A stretch of 64,000 nucleotides of DNA from Corynebacterium sp. MSK041 (GTDB lineage Bacteria > Actinomycetota > Actinomycetes > Mycobacteriales > Mycobacteriaceae): assembly GCF_030232265.1 (NCBI RefSeq), contig NZ_JASPJK010000002.1, positions 266,037 through 330,036 on the forward strand, given 5' to 3'. A model generated the notes under the pieces. The model did not search any database. It saw nothing but the letters and a program-made list of their open reading frames with translations, and had not been told where the DNA came from. The position numbers and the translations under genes were made by a program. Shown piece after piece: positions 53,525 to 61,518 of this stretch (position 1 is the stretch's first letter; each line of letters starts with the position of its first letter).

Positions 53525-53824
53525 ATGTCTTTCAGAGACGATTACGCAGCAGCGCTGCGCGATGAGCAGCAAGCAAAAGATACCGTGAACGAGGCGCGCC
53601 GTGCACACAAAGCGACAAAGGAGCGCCTTGCGCAGTTGCGCAAGTATGCCGAAGAGTTCGAGGTGAATCTCGACGGTGACAAGTCCGCCAGCACCGAAGG
53701 GGACGGTGACAAGTCCGCCAGCACCGAAGGGGACAGCGATACACCTGAGAACGGTGACGGCGACACGCCTGAGAGCACCGAGGGCAGTAAGCCGAAGCGG
53801 CATCTAGAAGTTGTACCCGACTAA
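53525..53824 (+). CDS. Small acidic coiled-coil protein of the mobile module
   Basis: A 99-residue protein. The first 50 residues form a charged helix (FRDDYAAALRDEQQAKDTVNEARRAHKATKERLAQLRKYAEEF). The rest is disordered and acidic, with a perfect tandem copy of the ten residues GDKSASTEGD. Small proteins of this kind stand before relaxase genes as mobilization accessory proteins, but no family is recognised. AAGGAGAAC precedes ATG 53525. The gap 53354-53524 holds no gene. Confidence 0.6.
   Translation: MSFRDDYAAALRDEQQAKDTVNEARRAHKATKERLAQLRKYAEEFEVNLDGDKSASTEGDGDKSASTEGDSDTPENGDGDTPESTEGSKPKRHLEVVPD
53672..53731 (+). repeat. Two identical 30-bp tandem units inside a coding region
   Basis: The 30-bp unit starting GACGGTGACAAG occurs at 53672-53701 and 53702-53731 without a mismatch and adds ten residues per unit. 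Length variation by slippage is likely. Confidence 0.9.
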
Positions 53825-53910
53825 CCCTTTAGCCGTACACGCAATCACCTCATGTGTGTACGGCCACGCGGCGTGACGACGTACAGCCGTCACGTTTGAT
53901 GTCGCCACAC

Positions 53911-53935
53911 ACCCCGCTCGCAAGGGCGGGGTTTT
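53911..53935 (+). terminator. Terminator hairpin in the mobile module
   Basis: ACCCCGC and GCGGGGT with an 8-base loop, followed by TTT. Outer CACAC/GTGTG bases extend the stem. It lies 87 bases after the small acidic gene. Confidence 0.7.
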
Positions 53936-54313
53936 CGCGTGTGTGCGGGTGGCTGCGGCACCGCTACACGTGACACTGTCACGATGCTTGCGCCGGTATC
54001 GGCGACGGGGCATATACACGTCTGCCCCGTCGCCTGGATCATCCGCCACATGGCTGGCGGTATGTCGCGCTGCTGTTATGCGCGGTTCTGGCCGGCATAG
54101 TCTTGTGTGGACTTGAAATATGCCGAAGACGGGGCCGTGGGTGCAGCAAAGACAGCAGCGTGGACAGAGCAGATTTCAGCAGCTGTGCTGCTGAAGATGC
54201 AACCGCGACGGCAGATGGTATGCGGCGCATGCCGCATAATGGACGCGTCGTGAGATACGCCAATATCCATCTCGGCAGGCTTGCCGTGATGGAGCGTTTC
54301 GTGATGACCCAAA

Positions 54314-54388
54314 CACGACACATCGATGCTGGCATATCCGAATACATATCGACGGGATATATCGGATTGCCAGCATCGATGTGTCGTG
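54314..54388. repeat. 21-bp perfect inverted repeat with nested inner stems
   Basis: The arms 54314-54334 and 54368-54388 are exact reverse complements. Between them ATCCGA/TCGGAT and ATATC/GATAT can also pair, so most of the 75 bases form one long hairpin. There is no T tract, so it is not a simple terminator. Confidence 0.85.
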
Positions 54389-54654
54389 ACGTAAAGCATG
54401 GGTCATCACACAAGGTGCAGCGCCAGCTGCACTATTGGGCATCTTGACCGGAGCGCAGCGGAGGGCAAGACAGCACCAGCCAGACCGAGCGAGCGAGGTC
54501 TGAGACTGGGGCTGTAGGGGGCGGCGCGCCAGCGCCGGGCACCGGGTTATGCGAGCGCCAGCGAGCAGTAATACCCGGTGCAGTGCCTCGGCTATGCCGA
54601 GCGCCGGAGCGCAGCGGAGGCGTCGCACCCCCTTATGCCCTTTTCCCCCTTCTA

Positions 54655-54684
54655 CCCCTATAACGACAAACATATAGGGGTTTT
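54655..54684 (+). terminator. Terminator-like hairpin CCCCTATA/TATAGGGG with T run
   Basis: The 8-bp arms at 54655-54662 and 54673-54680 flank a 10-base loop and are followed by TTTT. An outer CCCCCTT/AAGGGGG pair (54645-54651, 54692-54698) adds a second stem. Confidence 0.55.
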
Positions 54685-55096
54685 GACACAGAAGGGGGCT
54701 GCGACCTGCGTGTTTCGGGTCTTTACGTGGTCTTCGACCCTTACCCGAAACGGCCCGTTGATGCGCGAAGCGCACATGGTGCCTATGCAAAACCTGCAGG
54801 TCGCCACGCTGTGCGCACCACGTGTGGCGTCAGCCACTGTATGTCGGTCTTAAAGTAAGGGCCGATGACGGGTGGAAACGCCGCTTGCGGCGTCTTCCCG
54901 CGTCATCGAGACACCTGCAGCGAGCTTGCGAGCGCAAGGTGTCTAACCGAACGGCAAGACCGACATCGTCTAAGTGGTGCGCACAGCCACACCCTGCACC
55001 GTGACACCGCCGTCAGGCGGTCATTGCAGGGTGGTGAAAATCCCGCAGCGAGCTATCCGCCGCAAGGCGGTGTTGATGCTGCTGCGGGGGTTGAGA

Positions 55097-55131
55097 CACG
55101 GGCCTGAAGTAACACACTCCATATCGGCCCG
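55097..55131 (-). other. Possible MobV-type origin of transfer
   Basis: On the minus strand AGTGTGTTA (55109-55117) matches the nick-site core of pMV158-family origins. It is centred in a hairpin with 7-bp arms ACGGGCC/GGCCCGT (55097-55103, 55125-55131). It lies about 220 bases upstream of the relaxase remnant. Confidence 0.4.
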
Positions 55132-55349
55132 TACAACAAGCACACTATCGGTGCAGACGTATCACGCTCGCGGCGGACATATGCGCGACAGCGCATGTGA
55201 GATACACCGCCAGCGACGTGTGTTTCGCAGCGCCCGCGCTGCAGCAGATCCAGCGGCAGCTGCTGACACAAATTCATAGCGCCGCGACTCGATTGGTTCA
55301 TCTTTGTGGCAGCGGCTGTACGGCCCTGTGGCGGCCGTAGACGCCTCGG

Positions 55350-56668
55350 ATGGACGGAGTGCGCGTGCAGAAGAACAGTTTCGAGACGTCGCTGTTCGTC
55401 GTGTATCCGCCGAAGTCGATGTGCAAGGAGATCCCCGACTACTACACCAGTGAGGTGGACGGGCGCGAAGTGAAACGTCCGCGCTATGTCGCCCGCGACT
55501 ACGAAGAAGCAAAGAAGTACCCCGAAGAGTCAATGCGTTGGCTCGCCGAGAACTTCATTCCCGGCGGCATCGACGCAGTCGCCGGCGGGGACATGAACTT
55601 CGACGAATCGACGCCACACATCCAGTTTCAGGCGGACACCCTCTCTCCCCCCATCCGGACAAGCCCGGTACGCTGCGTTGCCGCCCTGGCATCGCGTACA
55701 ACACAGACCCCACGGTGCGGTACAAAGACGACCCGAAGAAGGGCAAGCAGATATCGGGCCAACAGAAGTTCATCGATGCACAGCGAGGGCTTCGTGAACA
55801 CATGCACTCGTTGGGTTATCCGGTCGAGCTGGAAGTCTCTGAACGACACGACGAGTCGCTGAACCTCGACCGCTACACCGAGCAGTAAGACCGAGAGCGG
55901 GATCTCAAGAACCGCGAACGTGAAGTGGAAGTCAAGAAGCGCTCCGTGCAGCGCGACATGGACGCGATCGAGCGTGATCGCGAGCAGGCAGCAAAAGAAC
56001 TCAAGCAGGCCCAAGAAGCCAACGAGAAAGCGCAAAGTGTGCTGCAGCACGCCGAAGAACAGGCCCGCGCTGTTGCTGAGCGCGTACTTCGTGAATCACG
56101 CGAGAAAGCCGACCAGGACGCCGAACAGACCATGGGCCTTGCCGAAGCGCAAGCAGACGAGCTGCTCGAACGAGCCGAAGAGACTGCACGGGCCAAGGCG
56201 AGCGCGATTACAGCCACGGCCCGCAACGAAGCGGAGTCGATAACTCGCAAGGCCGACGAGGCCCATAAGCAGGCTGAGCGCGACGCCGAGACGATCCGCA
56301 ACAAAGCACGAGATGAAGCCACGAGCGTCCGCGACGAGGCCACACGCGACGCTGCAGTAACGCGCAAGGATGCTCACGATGAGGCTGATCAGATCCGCCG
56401 CAACGCGCACGCGGATGCCGAAGACGAAGCCGCCATCATCATCGAAGAAGCGGTGAAGTCAGGACAGCAGTTGGAGCACTTGGATAAGAAGTTCCTGGTG
56501 CAAGAACTGCATCGTAGCCCGGAGCTGCTTGAGCGTTACACGCTGTTCAGGGAGTCGCAGACCTCAGGCAAGAAGGACGGGGCGCAGCAGCGCGCACGTG
56601 AGCGCATTGAGAAGCGCCGCCAGCAGCAACAGCAGCAGCGTGACCACGACGGCGGCATGGAGCTGTAG
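55350..56668 (+). pseudogene. MobV/Pre-like plasmid mobilization relaxase, broken
   Basis: The first part reads VQKNSFETSLFVVYPPKSMCKEI and then NFDESTPHIQFQAD, the metal-binding D-E-x-TPH segment of Mob/Pre relaxases. At about 55640 the frame shifts; the continuation HPDKPGTLRCRPGIAYNTDPTVRYKDDP is in another frame and reaches an in-frame TAA at 55886. The same frame then continues for 260 codons of charged coiled coil to a Gln-rich end (56668). The N-terminal part with the catalytic nucleophile motif is not found upstream. Two or more lesions make the gene inactive. Confidence 0.7.
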
Positions 56669-57264
56669 GGGCGCTCTCCCCTGCCCTGTACGGCCTTCTG
56701 AGGGCCGTATAGGGTGCCGTCGGCGTCCGTCGGTCATCGGCAGCGGGCAAACCGCTGAGATTCGGCGAAAAGCGAAGAAATCTCGGCTAGGCGGGGCCAG
56801 TGTCACTACGTTGCGCAGTGAATTGGCCTGTTAAGTGGCGGAGATAGTGCGCAGTACGTCGGTGTGTACGGCGGCGCATGTGCTGCGCAGAAGAGACGCC
56901 CGCAAAAGGGCCGGCAGAATGTCGTTGTCATTCTGTTGCGCAGTAAAGGTGTCAATAGAATGGCGAGCCACTTTATTGCCCGATTCACATGTCATTAAAG
57001 TGACAGGGCATTTGATTGCGCAGTAAACGTGTCGATGAAATGGGTGCCCAATACACAGTGCAACCTACGTGTTAATGAAATGTCGCGTCCACTACATAGT
57101 GCAGTGAATTGCGCAGCAGAAACGCCAGTAAAAGCACCGCTGCACTGCACTGTAAAACAGCACGGGTGATGTGCAACAAAGCGGCGTGTGAAATGCACCG
57201 TGAAATGTCAGTGCACCTAGAGCTGCACCACCGCTATTCCCCTACGACGTCCGAACGGCGCCTT
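56669..57264. repeat. Non-coding region with iteron-like repeats
   Basis: No gene is seen. A degenerate unit, TTGCGCAGTAAAsGTGTCrATrrAATGG, occurs at 56936-56965 and 57016-57044. Partial copies lie at 56811-56838 (TTGCGCAGTGAATTGG), 57067-57086 (ACGTGTTAATGAAATGTCGC) and 57111 (TTGCGCAGCAGAAACGCC). TGTCATTAAAGTGACA at 56990-57005 is a dyad. The spacing is irregular. The right end is cut by the IS6 element. Confidence 0.55.
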
Positions 57265-58106
57265 GGTGCTGTTGCAAACTTCAGGCGGAGAGCCGTGACG
57301 ACCCAGTCTTCATCCTCTGATGCTCGCTGCGGGTCGGCGTTCTCAGGCAGCCTCGAACACCCGGCTGACGATCACCGCATCCGGGTTCGGTTGCTCGTAG
57401 GCAAACATCGCGCCCTGGCCTTTCCGTAATGAGTGCATCGCTTCCATCCCTTTCAACGTCCGGTACGCCGAGGTCCGGTTTTTGAACGCCCCCTTCGGTC
57501 CGAGGATCCGTTTCAGCCGCCCATGATCTCCTTCAATGACGTTATTGAGGTATTTCACCTGCCGGTGTTCCACGGTCTGCGGGCAGATTCCCTCTGACTT
57601 CAACTCGGCGATTGCCCTGGCCAGGGAGGGTGCTTTATCGGTGTTGATCACCCGCGGGAACCCGGTTATCGTGTTCGACCTCAGGGCCTTGGCCAGGAAA
57701 CGCTTCGCTGCGGCGACATTACGCTTTGGGGACAGGTAAAAATCCAGGGTATGCCCACCCGCGGTGATGGCCCGATAGAGGTAGCACCACTTTCCCCCGA
57801 CCCGGATATAGGTCTCGTCCACCCGCCAGGACCGGGCCTGCCAATCCGGGACTTGTCGGTACCACCGGGTCTGCTTGTCCAGCTTAGGAGCATATTTCTG
57901 GACCCAGCGGTAGATGGTGCTGTGATCGACCGGTACGCCGCGTTCGGTCATCATTTCTTCCAGATCGCGGTAGCTGAGCCCGTAGCGGCAGTACCACCGG
58001 ACCGCCCACAGGATGATTTCACGGGGAAATGACGACCGGAGAAGATGCCCATGGCTGTGATTAATTCACGCAGGTCTTCTTGTCGCCCGAACTTTGCAAC
58101 AGCACC
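57265..58106 (-). mobile_element. IS6-family insertion sequence (IS1628-like)
   Basis: The ends GGTGCTGTTGCAAACTTCAG (57265) and, reversed, GGTGCTGTTGCAAAGTTCGG (58106) are imperfect terminal repeats with the GTTGCAAA typical of IS6. The single transposase gene is leftward. The 8 bases outside each end (GGCGCCTT and AGCGGAAA) are not alike, so there is no target duplication. This suggests recombination between IS copies, which may have joined the mob module to mercury locus 2. Confidence 0.88.
57343..58052 (-). pseudogene. IS6-family transposase with a one-base frameshift
   Basis: From ATG 58050-58052 the protein starts MGIFSGRHFP and then leaves the family frame. Adding one base in the C run at 58023-58026 restores REIILWAVRWYCRYG and joins the long frame MMTERGVPVDHSTIYRWVQKYAP. 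The long frame contains the DDE catalytic residues (SWRVDETYIRV, INTDKAPSLARAI, NNVIEGDHGRLKRI). The normal length would be about 236 residues. As read, the element cannot make full-length transposase unless it slips. Confidence 0.85.
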
Positions 58107-58527
58107 AGCGGAAACGGGGTTCTCGCGGGCCACGGTCGCACGTCACGTCGCCGCCCTTAAAGGGGCGGGTGAATGGCCCGAGCTGTAGGGGTCTCACACC
58201 GTAAGCAATATACGGTTCCCCTGCCCCCGGGCAGTGAAGAATGAGAGAACCCGGGTGAAGCAAGGTTCTCAGATAGCGGAAGACCCCGGGGAGCAGGGGG
58301 GGATTGCTCGACCCAGGGCCTTCGGACGCCTGCGGAGCAGGAACCCACCCCAGCGTCATCACGAAACTATCATTTGTACAAGCAGTGTGCAGGTCTTACG
58401 CGCTAGGGATGACTACTACGTCAGTCAATTTGTCGATTTTGCTGATGAGCTCTTCCTCAATTTTGTAGATCTGGCGGTATCTTTTTGCGAGAGCCTTTTG
58501 GCGGTCCAGGAGGTGTGCCCAATTGGA
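58107..58527. other. Gap between IS6 element and merR copy 2; short gene remnant
   Basis: From 58107 to 58395 there is no gene; the sequence is GC-rich with a CACCGTAAGCAATATACGGTT stem near 58197. On the minus strand 58396-58514 an open frame without start reads LLDRQKALAKRYRQIYKIEEELISKIDKLTDVV and ends at TAA, the C-terminal piece of an unknown helical protein, A+T-richer than its surroundings. Confidence 0.45.
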
Positions 58528-58917
58528 TTACAAGTACCTACACACTTGATCGGTGCTGCACGTTTCAGGGTCCGGGTGTGCGGCGTCCTGTCTGAGGTCC
58601 GCGATAGTGTCGCGCAGCACGGAGAGCTGCGCGATCTGCTGCTCGATCTCAGCGAGGCGCACGTCAAGCAGGTCGCGCACGTGCTCGCAGGGCGCCTGGC
58701 CGCCGTCGCGGATGTCGAGGATCTGGCGGATCTGGGCGAGGGTCAGCCCGGCGGCCTGGCCCCGGTGGATGAACCCGACCCGACCCACGGCATCCTGGGC
58801 GTAGTCCCGATAGCCGGAGGCCAATCGCTCGGCCGGAGGGAGCAGCCCCGACTCCTCGTAGAACCGAAGGGTCCTGGTCGTGGTTCCGGTTGCTTCCGCA
58901 AGCTGTCCGATCCTCAT
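58528..58917 (-). CDS. merR: MerR family regulator of mercury locus 2
   Basis: A 129-residue MerR protein (MRIGQLAEATGTTTRTLRFYEESGLLPP) with the APCEHV cysteine and the C-terminal ETCSTDQVC loop, as in the copy at 46353. The last 72 residues differ at two positions, the first 57 at about 20. ATG at 58915-58917 gives the correct start; the frame remains open into the merA region but that part is a shadow. It controls the divergent six-gene mer operon through the operator at 58951-58982. Confidence 0.88.
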   Translation of the reverse strand: MRIGQLAEATGTTTRTLRFYEESGLLPPAERLASGYRDYAQDAVGRVGFIHRGQAAGLTLAQIRQILDIRDGGQAPCEHVRDLLDVRLAEIEQQIAQLSVLRDTIADLRQDAAHPDPETCSTDQVCRYL

Positions 58918-58950
58918 GTTCGCCGATTCCCCTTCCAATGGCCACCACAC

Positions 58951-58982
58951 TTGACCTTCCATTGTACTGGAAGGTTCACAAT
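58951..58982 (+). promoter_or_regulatory. MerR-type promoter/operator of locus 2
   Basis: TTGACC and CACAAT are 20 bases apart, with ACCTTCC-N8-GGAAGGT between them. The dyad is identical in both arms to that of locus 1, although the spacer differs, so either MerR can be expected to bind either site. Confidence 0.8.
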
Positions 58983-59025
58983 GGTTCCATAGGAACTTTT
59001 GAACCACAGGGAAGAGACATCTGGA

Positions 59026-60450
59026 ATGACAAACGAAAAGTTCGATCTGGCGATTATTGGTTCCGGCGGCGGAGCGTTTGCGGCCGCGATCCGGGCCACC
59101 GGGCTGGGCAAGCGCGTCGTGATGGTGGAGCGCGGCACCGTGGGCGGGACATGCGTGAACACGGGCTGCGTCCCGTCGAAGGCGCTCCTGGCTGCCGCGG
59201 AGGCCCGCCACGTGGCGTTGGATTCGGCCCGCTTCCCTGGGGTGGCGGCCTCGGCGGGCCCGGTGGACATGCCGGCCCTGATTCAGGGCAAGGCCGCGCT
59301 GGTTGAAAGCATGCGCACGGAGAAGTACGTCGATCTGGCCGCGGACTACGGGTGGACGATGATCTCGGGGGACGCGTCGTTCACCGGAACCCAGGACGCA
59401 CCGCTGCTCCGGGTGATCTCCCCGGATGGTGCAGTGAGAACGATCGAGGCCGGGCACTACCTCGTGGCCACTGGCTCCGCACCCTACGTACCGCCCGTTC
59501 CCGGACTGGCCGAGGCCGGGTACCTGACCTCGACGACGGCGATGGAACTGGACGAGGTGCCCGAATCAATGCTGATCCTGGGCGGAGGCTATGTTGCCCT
59601 GGAGATGGCACAGCTTTTCTCCCGGCTGGGCTCCCGGGTGACCATGCTGGTCCGTTCCCGGTTGGCCTCGCAGGAGGAACCGGAGGCATCCAAGGCGTTG
59701 GCGGGGGTGTTCGCCGACGAGGGGATCCGGGTGGTCCGGCGGGCCATGGCCGACTCCGTGGCCTCCGGCCCGGACGGGGTCTCGGTGACGGCAAACGTGG
59801 CCGGGGACGAGGAGGTGTTCCGCGCTTCCCACATCCTCGTGGCACTGGGCCGCCGCCCAGTGACCGAGGGACTGGACCTTGACGCCGTCGGGGTGAAGAC
59901 CGGCGCATCCGGCGAGATCGTGGTCGATTCCCGCCTGGCCACGTCCAACCCGCGGGTTTGGGCCGCCGGGGACGCGACCGGCCATCGGGAGTTCGTTTAC
60001 GTCGCAGCGGCCCACGGCGCCCTGGCCGTGGACAATGCGTTCACCGATGCCCTGGCCGAGGTCGACTACCGGCACCTGCCCCGGGTCACCTTCACCAGTC
60101 CCGCCATCGGGGCGGTCGGGATGACGGAAAAGGAAGCTGTCGCCGCCGGGATCAGCTGCGAGTGCGGGGTCCTCCCCCTGGAGTACGTGCCGCGAGCCGT
60201 GGTCAACCGCGACACCCGCGGCTTCATCAAGGTTGTCGCGGACCGCGACACCGGACGGATCCTGGGCCTCTCCGCGGTGGCCAAGGACGCCGGGGAAATC
60301 GCCGCCGCCGGCGTCTACATCCTCGAAGCGGGCATGACCACCGCGCAGGTCGCCGCCGCCTGGAGCCCCTACCTGACGATGGCCGAGGGCATCAGGATCG
60401 CCGCCAAGGCCTTCACCACCGACGTCTCCAAGCTCTCCTGCTGCGCCTGA
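59026..60450 (+). CDS. merA: Mercury(II) reductase, locus 2
   Basis: A second MerA of 474 residues with GTCVNTGCVPSK, the NADPH motif LGGGYVALEMAQ and C-terminal Cys472-Cys473 (LSCCA), again without the NmerA domain. It is similar along its length to the locus 1 enzyme but clearly diverged, so the two were acquired separately. ATG 59026 follows AGGGAAGAG. merB starts 34 bases downstream. It takes Hg(II) freed by MerB or brought in by the small Cys-pair protein and releases Hg(0). Confidence 0.95.
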   Translation: MTNEKFDLAIIGSGGGAFAAAIRATGLGKRVVMVERGTVGGTCVNTGCVPSKALLAAAEARHVALDSARFPGVAASAGPVDMPALIQGKAALVESMRTEKYVDLAADYGWTMISGDASFTGTQDAPLLRVISPDGAVRTIEAGHYLVATGSAPYVPPVPGLAEAGYLTSTTAMELDEVPESMLILGGGYVALEMAQLFSRLGSRVTMLVRSRLASQEEPEASKALAGVFADEGIRVVRRAMADSVASGPDGVSVTANVAGDEEVFRASHILVALGRRPVTEGLDLDAVGVKTGASGEIVVDSRLATSNPRVWAAGDATGHREFVYVAAAHGALAVDNAFTDALAEVDYRHLPRVTFTSPAIGAVGMTEKEAVAAGISCECGVLPLEYVPRAVVNRDTRGFIKVVADRDTGRILGLSAVAKDAGEIAAAGVYILEAGMTTAQVAAAWSPYLTMAEGIRIAAKAFTTDVSKLSCCA

Positions 60451-60484
60451 GCTGCAGCCCCCACTACCGAAGCAAAGGAATGCC

Positions 60485-61138
60485 ATGACCGCCACCGACC
60501 AGGCCCTCACCTATCTGTTGTCCCCCGCGCGCTCCGGAATAGACCCGGACTTGTTCGTGCCGCTGCTGCGGCTCCTGGCCGAGGGCGAGCCCGTCACGGT
60601 CGCCGAACTGGCCACCGCCAGTGGCCGGAGCGAAGACACGGTCCGGCAGGGACTGGCCGCCGTCCCGGACACCGAGTACGACGACGAGGGCCGCATCATC
60701 GGCCTGGCCCTGACGATGCGGCCCACCCCGCATCGCTTCACCCTGGCCGGGGAACAGCTCTACACCTGGTGCGCCCTGGACACCCTCTTCTTCCCGGCCC
60801 TGATCGGGAAGGCCGCAACCATTGAGTCGACCTCCCCGGGTAGCGGGACCCTCATCCGGGTGATGACGGGCGCGGACGGCACGGTGACCTCCGTGCAGCC
60901 GGCCACCGCCGTCGTGTCCATCATCAGCCACCCGGGCACGGGGCCGGTGCGGTCATCGTTCTGCAACCAGGTCCACTACTTCGCCTCCCGCGAGGACGCC
61001 CAGCCGTGGTTGGATTCCCATCCCGACGGCGAAGTCCTGGACATCGAGGCGGCACACCGGGCCGGTGCCGCCATGGCCGCCGCCCTCCTCGCCGCGGCCG
61101 CCACGCGGGCCCCCGCGGCGCAGGACTCCTGCTGCTGA
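60485..61138 (+). CDS. merB: Alkylmercury (organomercurial) lyase
   Basis: MerB breaks the carbon-mercury bond of organomercurials by protonolysis and hands Hg(II) to MerA. The 217-residue protein has Cys96 and Asp99 in LYTWCALDTLFFP, the same numbers as in the R831b enzyme, and the second catalytic Cys160 in SSFCNQVHYF. An N-terminal winged-helix-like part (VAELATASGRSEDTVRQGL) is normal. It ends in DSCC, an extra Cys pair that could help metal transfer. It makes locus 2 a broad-spectrum mercury operon. Confidence 0.95.
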   Translation: MTATDQALTYLLSPARSGIDPDLFVPLLRLLAEGEPVTVAELATASGRSEDTVRQGLAAVPDTEYDDEGRIIGLALTMRPTPHRFTLAGEQLYTWCALDTLFFPALIGKAATIESTSPGSGTLIRVMTGADGTVTSVQPATAVVSIISHPGTGPVRSSFCNQVHYFASREDAQPWLDSHPDGEVLDIEAAHRAGAAMAAALLAAAATRAPAAQDSCC

Positions 61139-61156
61139 GCTTTAAAAGGACATGAC

Positions 61157-61480
61157 ATGACCCAGCACCCAGAACAGCCAGACACCGGCCATCAACCCGT
61201 CCGGCAGACCGGTCGCCCCGGGCGATACCACACACTGGCCGCAGGAATCGGCATAGCAGCGGCCATGATCCTGTGCTGCGCAGGACCCATCCTCATCGCC
61301 GCCGGAGCCCTCGGCGCGATCGCCGGATTCTTCTCAAATCCCCTCGTGTTACTCGCGGCCGCCACGGTGCTCCTGGCCGGGATCATCGCCGTCACCAGGC
61401 AGCGAAAACGCCACAGGACCGACGACTGCTGCCCTCCCGCATCCCCCGAGCACCACCGCACCGACCACGGCACCGCCTGA
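61157..61480 (+). CDS. MerF-like mercuric ion transport protein
   Basis: A 107-residue protein with two membrane helices. Helix 1 carries a Cys pair (AAMILCCAGPILIAAG), helix 2 follows a short loop, and the basic cytosolic tail carries a second pair (TDDCCPPA). This is the layout of MerF, which moves Hg(II) inward. Similarity to classical MerF is limited, so the name rests on topology and operon position. AAAGGA lies 8 bases before ATG 61152/61157; the exact start is uncertain by a few bases. Confidence 0.7.
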   Translation: MTQHPEQPDTGHQPVRQTGRPGRYHTLAAGIGIAAAMILCCAGPILIAAGALGAIAGFFSNPLVLLAAATVLLAGIIAVTRQRKRHRTDDCCPPASPEHHRTDHGTA

Positions 61481-61518
61481 GTCCCCATCCCCATTCCTGG
61501 AAGGAACCACCAGACACC

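Larger units (their letters stand above)
53825..55349. other. 1.5-kb non-coding, hairpin-rich region of the mobile module
   Basis: No credible gene is seen in either strand; the open frames are GC-driven. The region contains a terminator at 53911-53935, a 21-bp inverted repeat at 54314-54388, and a 9-bp inverted repeat GCACCGGGT/ACCCGGTGC (54538-54583). It also contains a terminator-like stem at 54655-54684, two copies of GGAGCGCAGCGGAGG (54458, 54606), and many stems between 54860 and 55080. A possible oriT lies at 55097-55131. It resembles a plasmid origin/transfer region. Confidence 0.6.

Noticed and set aside
54176..54790. 204-codon leftward frame in the mobile module as a replication gene
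   Set aside because: No Rep motifs, many Arg/His/Ser codons typical of a non-coding GC-rich frame, and it covers the 21-bp inverted repeat.
58150..58330. Group II intron-like structured sequence after the IS6 element
   Set aside because: There are stems and a TACGGTTCCC string, but no domain V pattern, GTGYG boundary or reverse transcriptase gene could be found.
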